A stretch of DNA of 64,000 bases from Hypomyces perniciosus (GCA_008477525.1 SPDT01000001.1:4898001-4962000), one strand, 5' to 3'. Counted from the first letter of the stretch, positions 1 through 16,828 are shown. The notes: generated by a model not told the origin, from the sequence alone. Numbers and translations: made by a program.

Positions 1-1152
1 ATGAACATTGGCATCTGGATGACGGATGAGCAAATGTCCTTGATTAGAGACCGAAGGATGAGAAAGACCAACAAGTCAATTGTGAGGCGGAAGAGCATGC
101 AGTATAACGATCTCGTCGGAACACCACACCACTCGGACGATGACGATGGGAGTCCCACGCCCAAACCAACCTCGGTGTCGTTGACGACACTTAAACCTAG
201 CCCTCACCCTGAGTATTCACACGCAGGCCCGCGGTCATTGAGCAGCTCGCAAAGTCCCAATGACACAAAGAATAGTAGTAGCATGTCCCACCACGCCGAA
301 CCAATGAGGACTCGGCTGGCGACCTCGTCGATGATTTCGTACTTTAACGACCGAGTACTGACCCCAGAACTGATGCGTGCCATGATCATCCTCTACATCG
401 GCGCGCATAACCGACCCGACTTTTCACAAGACTATCTTCTCAGCCCCGTACTCGCGCCTGAGGATCTGCTGGCCAAGTTCCCCAAGACGTACTTTATGAC
501 GGGAGAGCGAGATCCCTTGGTCGACGACACGGTTGTTTTCGCTGGGCGGTTGAGGAGGGCCAAGGAGGCCGCCGCGCGACAGAATCTCCCCCCCTCGGCC
601 AGGGATGACAAGGACTGGACGTTTGATGACACCGAGGTCGCCGAGGTCATGCTTATACCTGGCACCTCGCACGGCTTTATGCAATTTCCGGGTGTATACC
701 CTCCAGCTTGGAAGCACTTTGAGCGCAGCGCAGGGTGGTTTGATCAACTATTTGTTGACGCAGAGACTCAGCGGGCCGAGCAAGCCAGAGCTCCACAACC
801 ACCAGCTAGGGAAGAGACAGTTATCGCACGCGGTAGACGACAGTCCGTGGCCGAGTCGAGCGGCGACGAAGATAAGCCGTTGGAGATTAGCATGACGAAA
901 CTATCACGGGGTAGGGGATTGACGCAGCCTGTGGAGGTGAACGGGCATAAGTCCTGTGATAATGCAGGGCCAGCATCACCACCACAGGTTGACGGAGACG
1001 GGCAACAGCAGCCGGAACGGAACGCAAAGAGGATTAAGAGGATGCTGAGGGGAAATAAGAGTCTGGTGAAGCTGGCGAGCTCGGATGACTTGCTTGGACG
1101 GAGAATGCAAGGGCTGGCGAGCGGGTTGACGGGCACGGGAGATGATGATTGA
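1..1152 (+). CDS. Hormone-sensitive-lipase-like alpha/beta hydrolase, C-terminal part (5' end outside window)
   Basis: This is the 3' part of an HSL/GDXG-type lipase or esterase gene. The catalytic Asp and His regions are visible: GERDPLVDD near visible residue 171, and PGTSHGF with His near 224. The HGGG oxyanion motif and the nucleophile elbow, which come earlier in this family, are absent, so the gene must begin upstream of base 1. The ATG at base 1 is probably an internal Met. A Ser/Pro/Asp-rich insert (about residues 40-100) interrupts the fold, and a charged, disordered tail (about 255-383) follows the catalytic core. The family hydrolyses acylglycerols or other esters, usually in the cytosol or on lipid droplets; the substrate cannot be told from sequence. 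The stop is TGA at 1150-1152. Confidence 0.8.
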   Translation: MNIGIWMTDEQMSLIRDRRMRKTNKSIVRRKSMQYNDLVGTPHHSDDDDGSPTPKPTSVSLTTLKPSPHPEYSHAGPRSLSSSQSPNDTKNSSSMSHHAEPMRTRLATSSMISYFNDRVLTPELMRAMIILYIGAHNRPDFSQDYLLSPVLAPEDLLAKFPKTYFMTGERDPLVDDTVVFAGRLRRAKEAAARQNLPPSARDDKDWTFDDTEVAEVMLIPGTSHGFMQFPGVYPPAWKHFERSAGWFDQLFVDAETQRAEQARAPQPPAREETVIARGRRQSVAESSGDEDKPLEISMTKLSRGRGLTQPVEVNGHKSCDNAGPASPPQVDGDGQQQPERNAKRIKRMLRGNKSLVKLASSDDLLGRRMQGLASGLTGTGDDD

Positions 1153-2401
<1,249 letters not shown>

Positions 2402-4273
2402 ATGGTCCATCTCAGCACTGTCGTCCGATCCGGCTCTGTATCGCCATCCAAGGATCAATCCAAGGAGCCATCCAAGGACGGATCTGCTTCGCTGTCTGTT
2501 GAGCAGCCGCTTCACAAGAGCCTCTCGCAGCTCAAGCTCAGCAACTATGAGGATGAATTCACCACCAGTGTCTACGGCACGCGCTTCGCATCCCAGGACT
2601 TGCCCAAGCATAATATCCCCGACGGCCAGATGCCTCGCGACGTTGCCTACCATATGATCAAGGACCACCTCAGCTTGGACAACAATCCCAAGCTCAAGTA
2701 AGCTGTTCTCGCTAGGGGTTAATGGATAGATTTGCTAATTGTCCAACAGTCTGGCCTCCTTTGTGACGACTTACATGGTGTGTTTGTTGTCAATCCGCCA
2801 ATTGTTATCTATCTATTCCATCTGCTTACCTGCCATTCTAGGAGGATGAAGCCGAGAAGCTCATGGCCGAGTCGTTTTCCAAAAACTTCATCGACTATGA
2901 AGAATACCCCCAGTGCGCTGACATCCAGAACCGCTGTGTCAACATGATTGGCGACCTTTTCCATGCCCCTTCTGGAAGTAGCATCGGCACCTCTTGTGTC
3001 GGATCCTCTGAGGCTATCATGCTCGCAGTCCTGGCCATGAAGAAGCGCTGGAAGCTGCGCCGCCAGGCCGAGGGTAAGAGCACCGAAAACCCCAACATTA
3101 TCATGTCGTCCGCCGTTCAGGTCTGCTGGGAAAAGGCTGCTCGCTATTTCGAAGTCGAGGAGAAGTTTGTGTACTGCACCTCGACTCGGTATGTTATTGA
3201 CCCGGAGGAGGCGGTGGCTCTCGTTGATGAGAACACAATTGGAATTGCGGTCCTGCTCGGCACCACGTATACAGGACACTATGAAGATGTCAAGGCGGTC
3301 AATGACCTCTTGATTGAGAAAGGCTTGGACGTGTCCATCCATGTAGATGCGGCGAGTGGCGGTTTTGTCGCCCCTTTTGTTGTCCCCGACTTGGAGTGGG
3401 ATTTCCGTCTGGAGAAGGTCGTCTCTATTAACGTGTCCGGCCACAAGGTTTGTTCCCCCGTCTGCCAAACATAACTTGAAGGATTCATGATGGATGACTT
3501 ACACCTTTATGCAATAGTATGGTCTCGTTTATCCCGGCGTCGGTTGGGTTGTCTGGCGATCTACAGAGTACCTCCCCCAGGACCTCATTTTCAACATCAA
3601 CTACCTTGGCGCAGAGCAATCGTCCTTTACACTCAACTTCTCCAAGGGAGCATCCCAAGTCATTGGCCAATACTACCAACTCATCCGCCTCGGCAGGCGC
3701 GGCTATCAGTCCATCATGAGCAACCTCACTCGCACTGCCGACTACCTAACCGACGCCCTCGAGGCCCTCGGCTTCGCCATCATGTCAGAGCGCTCTGGCC
3801 GCGGCCTGCCTCTTGTTGCGTTCCGCTTCAAGGGTAAGAATGAGGGTGGCAGAGATAGGCATTATGATGAATTTACTCTGGCACACCACCTTCGCTCTCG
3901 CGGCTGGGTCGTCCCGGCGTATACAATGGCGCCGCACACTGAGAAGATGAAGATGCTGCGTGTGGTAGTGCGAGAGGACTTCTCCAAGAGCAGATGTGAC
4001 ATGTTGATCAGCGACATCAAGCTCTGCATCGGATTGATGGAGAAGACGGATTCTGAGACGGTGAGGATGCAGGAGGAGTATATCCGGGATCACCTTACTT
4101 CGGCTGGTAGGGCCAGGCATACGAAGCATCACAAACCTTCACACCATTATAAGGTATGTCTGCCTTTTCCCCAAGCGAGATGCATTGTACCACTGTTGAG
4201 TCTGACACACACACGACAGGGCGAGGGACACTCCCTCCAGGGCAAGACGGGCAAGACCCATGCCGTTTGCTAA
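2402..4273 (+). CDS. GAD1: Glutamate decarboxylase (PLP-dependent, group II)
   Basis: Converts L-glutamate to GABA and CO2 in the cytosol, the first step of the GABA shunt. Five exons: 2402-2697, 2750-2777, 2842-3447, 3518-4153 and 4220-4273, giving 539 residues, usual for fungal GAD. The PLP lysine is Lys310 in SGHK, the last codon of exon 3, followed by [10 protein letters not shown] in exon 4. The HVDAASGGF motif that stacks and binds PLP lies shortly before. The tiny 28-bp exon 2 restores the conserved [10 protein letters not shown] stretch. The C-terminal tail is basic and His-rich. The start ATG follows a CT-rich leader and is the first in frame. The last intron (4154-4219) is 66 nt with no stop, so an isoform 22 residues longer is possible. 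It is convergent with ARG8. Confidence 0.95.
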
Positions 4274-4602
4274 AACAACCAAGTAACGAATGCCATATAT
4301 GTCCCCGCCATTTCACTCAGGTTATCTCTTGTCGTCGCATGCATGTTATCGCATATGGCGCTGGCCGCTTGAACAGAGATATTGTCATAACAAATATACG
4401 AGAGCGTTTGTTTGAGTCACCCATGTCGCCTCGTTTTGTGATTAATCCTTCAGGTCATGTTCCCATCGCGAAACCGTAGTCATTGCATGCATCTCTATAA
4501 AGATTTTTCATCATCACAAACCACCCATCCATAACGCGCGCTAATAGACCCTACCCAAGATTTTTAAAACCGACAAGAAAAAGCAACGCCATGTCTCGTG
4601 GC
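4274..4602. other. Convergent intergenic gap between GAD and ARG8
   Basis: A 329-bp gap that serves as the 3' region of both genes. Nothing else was recognised. Confidence 0.6.
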
Positions 4603-6122
4603 CTACGAGCGCGTAGCCGCAATAGCATCTTCCAAGATGTCAAGCCCATGGTTGATTTCATCCTCGCTGATGACCAGGCTCGGCAAGAACCGCAGTGTAT
4701 TGATTCCCGCCGTGATGACCAGGAGGCCCCTCTCGCGAGCAGCCTGGACAATGGGGTTCGGATCCTCAGTCAACTGCAGACCCAAGATGAGGCCCCTGCC
4801 TCGGACCTCGGAAATCAGCTCCGGGAAGCGAGCTTGTAGTTTGGCGAATCGGTCCCGGAACACCTTGGACTTTGCTAGGACACCCTCTTGCAGCTGCGGA
4901 TCGGATAGCCTGGTCACAAGGTAGTGGGCGAGTCGGCATGCCAAGGGGTTGCCGCCGAAGGTAGTGCCGTGGTCGCCGACCTTGATTTTGTCGCTAACGG
5001 CTTCGTTGACGATGACGGCTCCGATAGGAAAGCCGTTGCCGAGGGCCTTGGCTGTCGTAAGGATATCGGGGTGAGCCTCCTTGGGGAGATTGCCATGCGC
5101 CCAAAACGTGCCTGTGCGAGAAAGACCAGACTGGATTTCATCATAGATTAAGACGGCGCCGACTTCGCGGCATCGCTTGCCAAGGGCCACCATGAACTCC
5201 TCGGAACCAGCGTAGATGCCACCTTCTCCCTGAATCGGCTCGATAATGACACCGCAAGTCTTGTCGTTCACGAGCTCATTGATCGCCGAGACGTCATTGT
5301 ATGTTCCCAGCTTGAATCCGGGGACCATGGGCGCAAACGGCTTCTGGTACTTGGGGTTATGCGTCGCGGAGAGAGAACCCATGGTCCTGCCATGGAAGGC
5401 GTTCTGGAATGACACAATCTCGGTCTTGTTGCCGGATGGGTCCACGATCTTGCCGGCCTTTCTCGCAAATTTGATGGCCGCTTCGTTGGCCTCTGAACCC
5501 GAGTTGCACACAAACACCCTCGAGGCTTCGTGCATGCATCCCGACTCGAGTGTCTTCTCGACCAGGAGCTTCGACAGGGCGCCAGTCCAAGGATTATAGT
5601 ACAGGTTCGATGCGTGGATAAGAGTTTGGGCCTGGGGCGTGGTTCTCTGGTGTTAGTCACAGGCAATCACTGGCTGGGGACGGAGTCACCGCGGTGTTGG
5701 ACAACTCACTTGCTCGGCGATGATTTTCGAAGCCTCCGGGTCACAGTGGCCCAAAGCTGTCACGGCAATGCCAGCTGTGAAGTCGAGGTACTTGCGATTA
5801 TCAATGTCCCAGAGCCACGAGCCCGAGCCCTTGGCGAAGACAGGCGGTGGTCGAGCGTATGTTGCGATCATGTATGGAGCATGCTCGTTCACAAGGGTGG
5901 CACTGGAGGAGTCCGGAGTCGGATCGGCGTTCGAGAGTGACACATCTCGCTTCTACATGTCAGTCACTGATCGCATAGAGGGGATTGAATTGAGTCCCAG
6001 CTCACCAAGTTCAGCGAAGCTCGGGTCGAGGAGAATGTCCGACCAGGCAGTCTGGCGCAGCCAATGGCGCATGACCTGGCCAAAACAGCCGCCTGGCGTC
6101 GAAGCGGTAACCTCAAAGCCAT
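4603..6122 (-). CDS. ARG8: Acetylornithine aminotransferase, mitochondrial
   Basis: Class-III PLP aminotransferase that makes N-acetylornithine from N-acetylglutamate semialdehyde in mitochondrial arginine synthesis. Exons on the minus strand are 6122-6006, 5952-5710 and 5646-4603, giving 467 residues. The first 35 or so residues (MALRLPLRRQAAVLAR...) are Arg/Ala-rich without acids, a classic matrix-targeting peptide. Family motifs present include NSGSEANEAAIKFAR, the aspartate in IYDEIQSG, the PLP lysine near residue 320 in TTAKALGNGFP, and GTTFGGNPLA. The start at 6122 gives the cleanest targeting peptide; an in-frame ATG at 6164 would add 14 residues (MFTRSLYRC...) that also look like presequence, so the start is uncertain. 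Both introns are phase 0. Confidence 0.94.
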
Positions 6123-6603
6123 ATCTTGCCCAATTGCGCACCTATATAAGGACCTGGTGAACAAGAATGGGGGTGTGTGTGTGTGCTTTGTAGATGTAGG
6201 ATGGTTTGCAGAGCGTGGGGGAGAGATATTATTTACAGCTACTTCGTACTCGTTATCGATAAAGCTCCGTTATCGCTCACCCCATTGGCCTGTGCGTGCT
6301 GCGACATGTCTGATATGGAGAGCATGATGACATAGCCTCGACGCGTGTCGAGAAATAAAAGCGCCAGTTTGACAGGCGAGATGGCTACTACATCATATGG
6401 TAATATGAATGACAACAGGAACAGAAATACAAACTCTACAAGGTCCGTCCAAACAAACGCGACGAGTCTCAGTATGCAACCAGAACGCCGCCTTGCCGGT
6501 CCGACAAGGGATTAACAACCCAAGAGCCCCAAGCATCGTACAGCCTTGTCGCAACCGTCTTTTCCCAACCCCGTATGATATCCCAGCCGTAAACCATGCG
6601 TCT
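6123..6603. other. ARG8 promoter and ATG27 3' region
   Basis: No gene seen in this 481-bp gap. It contains a short GT run near 6170-6184 and a TATATA element at about 6142-6148. The TATATA sits too close to the chosen ARG8 ATG to be a classic TATA box for it. Confidence 0.5.
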
Positions 6604-7872
6604 TTAGACAGCGCTGTAACCTCCTCGACTGCCCGCCCCCTGGACTGTGTTGAGGACTCGGCGAGTCCAGTCCTTCATGAGATAGGGGATGTCGCGAATG
6701 GTGTCGCCATGGGGCACCAGATCCCAACCTCTCGCTCCGTATCGGTTGTAGTTGAGCCAGGAGCCAAAGATCAGGTAGGCGGCAATGCCCAAGAAGAGAC
6801 TAAAGATTTTCTGTTAGAAAGGCATTTTGTCCGCAGGGGGTGGGGGACTTGAGCGTACATGATAACAAACCAGGTGAAGAAGCCCCAATGAGAGCTGGAA
6901 TTGCCACCCTCGTCCCCGTCCTTGTCGTTGTTACCACCATCCCGCTTCTCACAAGCAAACTTGGTATGCCAAGTAAGCCGCAAGACGTCGACATCCTTTT
7001 CCGCACCGTAGCTTTCCCATATGAGAGCCGCATTCTCCTTCTTCAACTGGTGCTCGATGGATGAGTCCTCATTATTGCCATTATCACCCTTCTCATCTTT
7101 ACCTCCTTTATCACCCTTATCACCCTTATCGTCCTTTCCTTTGTCGTCCTTGCCCTTGTCGTCCTTGCCGTCATCCGTTTGCCGCCGAACTGTCGAGGGT
7201 TTCACGTATTTGTCTTCCGTCTCCCACTCGGCTTCGGTTCCCTTCTTGTTGGGGTCACATATGAATTCGATCACAGCCTTCTGCTCTCTCCGCTCCTTGA
7301 CTGGCCCGGTAAGAGGGTGTTTGCCACCCTTGAGGACTAACCTCACGCCTTCCTTCTGGGAATCCGAGTTCGAATCGCTGGTTTTGAGCCTCGTTACCTC
7401 GTGCTCGAATTGAGATCCTCCGGCGTTCTCGAGGCCTCCGGCTATCGCGACCACCTTGGACACTGAATCCTGGTCCCCTTTGAGGAAGCGGGTGATGGCA
7501 CACACTGATGCCGTCGTTAGCTAGGCTAGGCTAGGGAGGGAGCAAAAAGAAGACAGCTAGGTAGCTGACGAAAGATATGCAGAAAATATAGGAAGGACAC
7601 TTACCTCTTGTACCATTCGGGCACTCCTCTTTACTCTTCGCCTTGCCGCTCTTTTTTAACGGCTGACAAATGTCCACGGTGTAGGTGGTGTTCTGGTGGG
7701 CATCCGTGCTGGACTCGTATCGCGACGTCACTACGGAGTGAGGGCCGCCTAGCTCGGAAAGATCAAAGTTATGGCCATCTACCAGCACCTTTTTGCAGTC
7801 CAGCATAGCCGAGGCCTGCAAAGGCGCGAGCAGAAGGGAGAGAAGAAGCGCTGACGACTGAGGACGATGCAT
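6604..7872 (-). CDS. ATG27: Autophagy-related protein 27 (type I membrane protein)
   Basis: Atg27 is a type I membrane protein that cycles between Golgi, endosomes and the phagophore assembly site and supports Atg9 trafficking. Exons on the minus strand are 7872-7605, 7504-6859 and 6799-6604, giving 369 residues. Seen: a signal peptide (about residues 1-22, LLLSLLLAPLQASA), a lumenal Cys-containing domain of the mannose-6-phosphate-receptor type, a low-complexity KDDKG/GDKG insert (about 7080-7170), one membrane segment (WGFFTWFVIILFLGIAAYLI) that only becomes complete when exons 2 and 3 are joined, and a short cytosolic tail ending YSAV, which resembles a tyrosine sorting signal. The charged repeat in the lumenal domain is unusually long, but such linkers vary in this family. 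Confidence 0.92.
7080..7170 (-). repeat. In-frame KDDKG/GDKG coding repeat in ATG27
   Basis: Short imperfect repeats of a 15-bp unit (GTCGTCCTTGCCCTT-like on the plus strand) and 9-bp units encode about 30 charged residues. They lie in the lumenal domain of Atg27 and keep the frame. Confidence 0.8.
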
Positions 7873-8679
7873 CGAGAAGACAAGGCGGCGACACTGCGTG
7901 CTTCGTAGGGAGCAAAGATGATTAAATCAGTAAAGCGCTGATGAAGAAACAGAAAGGGTGATGGCCCCAGGCAGACGACGCAGGCGCTTTGTAAAAGAAT
8001 GAATGCGAGGAATCGCTTCAGCTTGTCGATGTGTTCGAGTCACGTTGAGCTTTCACGAGCCTATGGCTTATGGCGTTGACGTGACCAGCTTCCGTCATAT
8101 TACATCAGCTCCCGATGAGGCCGGGGGCACGTGACCATGACGAAATCGATATCAATGATAGGGATGGACATAAAATGCATAAAGGCCTGCTATGAGAAGC
8201 AATCTATGCATGCGAATGCTTTATACATTCCATTTCGCATTGCAACTGGAATACTACTACTTAATACTCCTACTACTAGTACTCGTACTCTTATCACTGC
8301 TCTTCGTACTCCGTACAGCAAACCAAGTTCCGCCAGAATTCGACGGCCAGGCTAGTATTCTACATGGACATAAACGTCTTAACTCGATCCCAACGCCTTG
8401 CTAGACCATCTTTTAGTGCGGCGTCCAGCATAAGAAACCAAAAGAGATGACCAAACCGCTCGCGCAACACCATAGTAATAGTAGTCCGGCCTCAAAAAAA
8501 CAAAACAAAAAATCATCATCCCTCAGGGTATTAAACAACCTTGCCCAAACGCGGTAGCCAGTCCGATGCCGATGTGCCAATCACCCCTGAAACTCCAAGA
8601 TCCGTGAAAGCCAACTCATCTTCGTCTTTACCATTCGTTGAAGCCAGCTCTTGAAAAATCCACAACTCTCTCGATATCG
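7873..8679. other. ATG27 promoter and SPT20 3' region
   Basis: No gene seen. Contains one TACTCCGTA 9-mer at 8307-8315 and two CACGTGAC-like E-box sequences: GCACGTGACC near 8128 and GACGTGACC near 8080. Confidence 0.55.
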
Positions 8680-11999
<3,320 letters not shown>

Positions 12000-12864
12000 C
12001 GTGCTTTGGATTCACACCACGACGACGGCGCGCCTGAGCTGCTGGATGCTTCTCTCCGCCTATTTTTACCACACTGACTCGGCGTGAATATCGGGCTTGG
12101 GCGCAAACATCTACGACGGTTTCTCAATTGATGTCGAGGTCGCTGAGGACGTGATGATGGAGTCGCGCCACGACGCTAGTGGGCTGCGGAGTCGATCGAT
12201 GGGGAGGCCGGGGAGCGCGGCGCAAGGGGCAGAGACCTAGAAAGACTCCATGGACAGACGTCATAAAAGATGCGGAATGGCTCGACTCGGGCGACGAAGC
12301 GATTGTGGGTTGTATTTCGCGAGTGCTTGAGGTGTCGTGTCTCGGGCATTTGACGGAGCGCCGCCGATGCTTTCAGGTTGGATAGGACAGACGTCTTGGA
12401 GAGGCCATAGACTAGAGACAAGCGACAAGGTCAGCAGGTTGGTCGTTGCGCATCGTCACGTGACGAAGCCATATGCGACATCAACTCTTAACCTTTGACC
12501 TTTGACTCTCCTTCGTATAGTACACCGTATTACTCCGTACCCAATGGCTCCTTAACTAATAATGGTTTCCTTTTCCTATAAATCATACCACTAATACTAA
12601 GAAGCCAGGTGCGGCTATCAGAAACCTCACATCGCATGGTTGAGCATCCATCATTTGATTCTCATAAATAAATAAACACTATGTTTTGAAAGCGCTTCCG
12701 CCTTCGCTTGAACCAGTGCCACTGGTCCATCGATCATCATAACTCGGGCAAACATAAAAGAAAAACAGCACAACTATATACATACAAAGCAGTTCCACGT
12801 GGTGGTATCTTCGATTCCGTTCATGACAGCCCCCTCCCTTTTATATCAGAGCAACACCTCCGTC
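12000..12864. other. SPT20 promoter and PEX22 3' region
   Basis: No gene seen. Contains TACTCCGTA at 12531-12539 and a CACGTGAC element near 12457. Confidence 0.55.
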
Positions 12865-14200
12865 TCATTCCCGACCCTGAACCCGACGCGTCCAATCATC
12901 ATGCACGCGCATACCATCAACCACAACGATGCCGCGTCCACGACCGACTCGCTCTGGCCTTTGCCACCACTTTTCAGGCTTCCCTGCCCTCTCTGCTTCG
13001 GACTCACTGTCAGCCAGGCCACCTGATCCGCTCTCAGCTCCAACAACTAAGATTACATCATGACGAAGCCAGGTTTGGAGATTGGTAATGAAACTTCCGC
13101 TGTCGCCGGCAAGGGACTCCTGGAGGTAGATGACTTCTGGTTGCAGGTGACGAAGGATATGAGTGTGGCCATTCGGTGTGGTGAATGGAAGGATCATGGT
13201 CTCCTTATCCACGAGGGTCAATGCCTGCGAATAGACAGCATTAAACACGGGGCTTTCTCCAGAGGCACCAAGACTAAATGAAAACAATTAGAAATCTCCG
13301 TCAAGTTGGGGCATAGGCAAGGCAACATACATAGGGCTTCTGGTCTCGTCACCAGGGGTCTGCGCTTGATCATGTCCAATGTGAGAGAATGATGAACTGA
13401 GCGAAGGAGGCGGACGATTACTCGTAGAAATGTCAACCGTAGTTTCCTTCAAACCTGGTGCATAGATCAAGATGAATAGCTTGATCGCAGACAAGTCATT
13501 ATGCCGAGGAATGTGTGATAGGATGGACTAGATTGCCAGATGGTTAGCGGGACTCTCAAGCCTTAGGACCGGCCGCACTTACTGCGTGCTCATGAGATTC
13601 GTCGTCATCCATGTCTGTGATATGTGTGTCGGCTGAAACGACAACAGCAACGGTCTTTCTCCTCTTATCCGAAGATACTAGTGCTGGCCTTTCCTTCTTG
13701 GCATTGACTTCCTCAGACCAGGGATTCTTCTCCATCTCTGGCCTGTCTTCTTCGCGAATAGATGCCAAAGCCTTGCCTACCACCGCGCCAGCGGCGGCAA
13801 CCCCGGCAGCAACGGTCTTCCCAGTCGAGTCGAGGAATTGCTGAGGGCTGGGGGTCCGCCGCAGAGCGCTCGTCACCCGAGTTCCCCAGCCCGCCGCAGA
13901 GCTATCCGGTGGTGCCTCAAGAAGGCCATGGGTCGGCTCGGGAAGTTGAGGTTGTTGTGATCGTCGCTTATCCCCCGATGCGCCGTAGGCCGGATTATCG
14001 CCGTAATCCGCGTTGTCGTAGTCGAGGTCGGGTTCAGGCTCAGCAGAGTCCTCCGAGCCATCCTTCCGCTGGCTCCATACCCAAGCAGCGACGCCAGCAG
14101 TGGCGACGGTGACAGTGACGATGAGCGGTACCCAATGGCTCCAGACACCTCGCCGCGAGCGGGAGGATCCGCCGTCGTACCGGTTGTAGGGAGGCGACAT
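12865..14200 (-). CDS. PEX22: Peroxin 22-like protein
   Basis: Pex22 anchors the ubiquitin-conjugating enzyme Pex4 to the peroxisome membrane so that the import receptor Pex5 can be recycled. Three exons on the minus strand, 14200-13583, 13527-13331 and 13273-12865, give 407 residues. A short basic N-terminus (MSPPYNRYDGGSSRSRRG) is followed by one membrane segment at about residues 23-43 (WVPLIVTVTVATAGVAAWVW), then a long disordered acidic and Pro-rich linker. The C-terminal alpha/beta domain runs from about residue 165 and holds VAVVVSADT, IKLFILIYAPGL, TILPFTTPNGHTHILRHL-like and DVILVVG strands. This layout matches the fungal Pex22-like family. The family is weakly conserved, so the call rests on topology plus recognised C-terminal motifs. 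It is divergent from GCD1. Confidence 0.75.
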
Positions 14201-14824
14201 TTAGTCGGAGTGGTGTCGCATTGCTTGTCGAGGTTCAGCCAACTCGTCCGGATGAGATTGGTGATGATCAATCCCTGCCTCTAGATGCGATAGTCTGTCG
14301 TGCATATGTCGATGCGAGGTGTGAAATGCGTGCTTAGGGGTGGGGGAAATAATGCTCGTTGTGTCGCAACAAGTCTGGTGGCTGGGGGTGCGATACGATG
14401 TCAACAATGCAATGTGGGCTATCGATGTTCCCAGTAACGCCTGCGCGGATCCCGAGGCTCTGTTGGTCACTAAATTTCCCGAGCCACTGAGGCTGAGCGC
14501 ACGTGAACCTGGGCATCCTTGTCAGCCACATGCTGTTAGCCACATCTGGTCAGCCACATCTGGCAAGCCACACCATCCCACATTTCCATCGGCCTCAGAA
14601 CAACCTTATGACTCTTCTTCATCCTCGGGTCAAACTCACTCAACAGCTGTTGATATATTCACGAACCTCGTCGACTTCCCCTGGAATCTCGACGACCCCT
14701 GTAGCGGTGTATCCTATCGCCTCAGTCATCCTAGGTGGCGGCCACTGGAACCTCAGCTTATTTCAGTGAGACTATCCCGCCCGAAACCCCGCCACTGCCC
14801 ACAAACGAAGATCTTGAAAGCAAG
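14201..14824. other. Bidirectional promoter between PEX22 and GCD1
   Basis: 624 bp separating two divergent starts. A tandem GTCAGCCACAT-type repeat is visible near 14520-14565. No TATA box is obvious. Confidence 0.6.
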
Positions 14825-16828
14825 ATGCCTCACGCCACATCGATGCCCTCAACTGGGCTTCAGGCCCTTATTCTCTGCGGGCCTGGCTCATCTTTCCCGA
14901 CCTTTACGTCAAATCCAGATGAGAATCCAAAGGCCCTGTTGCCCATTGCCAATCGGCCAATGGTGTGGTATCCCATCGATTTCTGTCTCCGCACAGGCAT
15001 CACCAGTAAGTGTATTCTAAACTCTGGTCTGAGGGTATCTTCACAAGCTACGCAACTTGGAAAGGGTTTTGTCTTTGCATTGCATTTTCGTTGTAACTGG
15101 TTACATTCCGGTCCTCAAGTCATTTCTTTTTCATGAATTTTAAATGAGTTTATTTATCACCCTTTCTCCTTTCTTGCTGGAATTTTCTACAAGGAATAAT
15201 AAACTTGCCGTTGAGGGCTGTGAAAGGCTAACGGTCACAGGCATTACCCTAATATGCCCTCAATCCGCGTCAAAAGCCTTGACTGCTGCTTTCAACACCA
15301 ACCCTTACCTTACAACACTACCTTTTCCGCGACCAGATATCCTGGCGCCCGCTGAGCTCAGCCAAAACACCGGCACAGCCGAGATCCTAAGGCTCCAAGA
15401 AGTCAGAGAATTAGTAAAGGGGGACTTCATTGTTCTTCCATGTGACTTGGTTTGTGAACTTGGTGGTGAACAGCTTCTTCAAGCCTGGATGGTGAAATCA
15501 GCAAGCCTTACTGACCTCCTTGGCACGAGAGGCTTCTCCAATGGACACCCAACTGGCCCAAGCGGAGGACTCGGAGTGTGGTATAATACGAAGGGCGCAA
15601 CACTCGTCAAAGGCGAAGAAACCGATTTCATTGCGACAACACCTTTGCGGGAGTCTTCGGCCTTGTCACCAAAAGGATCTGTCTTGCCAAATATAGCAAA
15701 ACTGGTTTATTCGATGCCTACCGACTCTCTCAATGACCTTACTGAGGAGAAGAAAGCACTTCCTATTCGACATGGCTTGATCAAGGCAAACCCTCGAGTT
15801 CGCATGTACACTACCCACAGAGACGCCCACATTTACATCTTTCCCAGATGGATTTTGGATCTTGTCCAAGAGAACGAACGCCTGGAAAGCATTGGTGAGG
15901 ATGTTGTGGGTTGGTGGGCCAAGGCTGGTTGGCAGCCTGGACTGGCAGAGAAGCTGCATTTCAGAGAGGTCTGCGAAGAAGGTAGACCCGAGGAAGGAGC
16001 TGAATCCATGCTGGCAGGCCGTGCCTCGTCCCCTGACTCCAATCATGACAACCAAGAAGAGGCGAAAGAAAGTACATCCTCAGTAGCAGCGGCACCTGCA
16101 ACAATCCCGCAGACAAAGGATAAGACTGGCTCCGCCGCAACCCCGTCAAGATTTGAACCACCGTCAATTCTCGCCTACGTTCACCCAAACAAAGGTCAGG
16201 AGCCTGGGTCAATCCTACGGCGCGCGGACACAGCACAACTTCTACTAGCAGTTTCTCTCCAACTGGCAAAGCTCCCTTCTATCGAAGAAGCTGGTTCCGA
16301 TGCGCCGTCACCGTTCGCCCATGCCAGGAAAATTGCCTACCCGGAAGGTGTCAAACCGCGAACAACCATCACCAAGCAAGACAGCCTCATTGCCGAAAAC
16401 GTTACAGTTGAGGAAAAGACATCCATAAAGGAATCTGTTATTGGGGCAAACTGCCAGATTATGGAAGGCGCCAAGCTTTCACAGTGTCTACTAATGGAGG
16501 GTGTTGTCGTAGGAAAAGGATGCAAGCTCACCAAATGCATCCTGGGGAAGCGATGTGTTATTGGTGATGGTTCCGTTCTTACCGACTGTGAAGTACAAGA
16601 CAACTTGCTTGTAGAAGCTCGAAGTAAGCCAACAGAGTCCCCTCTTGAGAGCAAGAGTTGCCCCTGATATGACCACGTACTAACCAGAATTTCTCTGTAG
16701 CCGAGGACAAAGATAACAAGCTGATGAGTTCTGAAGGCCTAGAGGCCACGGAGGCGGAAATGAACCAGGTACTTCATGAGATGGACCAAGAAGTAGCGGC
16801 AAGCACCGAAGAGGCCATTGTAGAGTAA
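14825..16828 (+). CDS. GCD1: Translation initiation factor eIF2B subunit gamma
   Basis: eIF2B gamma is part of the catalytic half of the guanine nucleotide exchange factor for eIF2 and a target of amino-acid-starvation control. Three exons, 14825-15005, 15241-16623 and 16701-16828, give 563 residues. The N-terminus is a nucleotidyltransferase-like fold (LQALILCGPGSSF, NPKALLPIANRPM, WYPIDFCLRTGIT). The C-terminal part has hexapeptide (left-handed beta helix) repeats such as IKESVIGANCQIMEG and KLTKCILGKRCVIGDGS. The 235-bp first intron is long for this locus; joining at 15005/15241 restores GITSITLICPQS. The last exon encodes only an acidic tail (EDKDNKLMSSEGLEATEAEM). Without the last intron the protein would end at a TGA 22 codons earlier. 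Confidence 0.92.

Noticed and set aside
2809..3468. 219-codon minus-strand frame
   Set aside because: Lies wholly antisense to conserved GAD exon 3, which explains its openness.
16145..16165. GATTTGAACC box resembling a tRNA B-box
   Set aside because: Lies in GCD1 coding sequence with no A-box or cloverleaf around it. No tRNA gene was found in the window.
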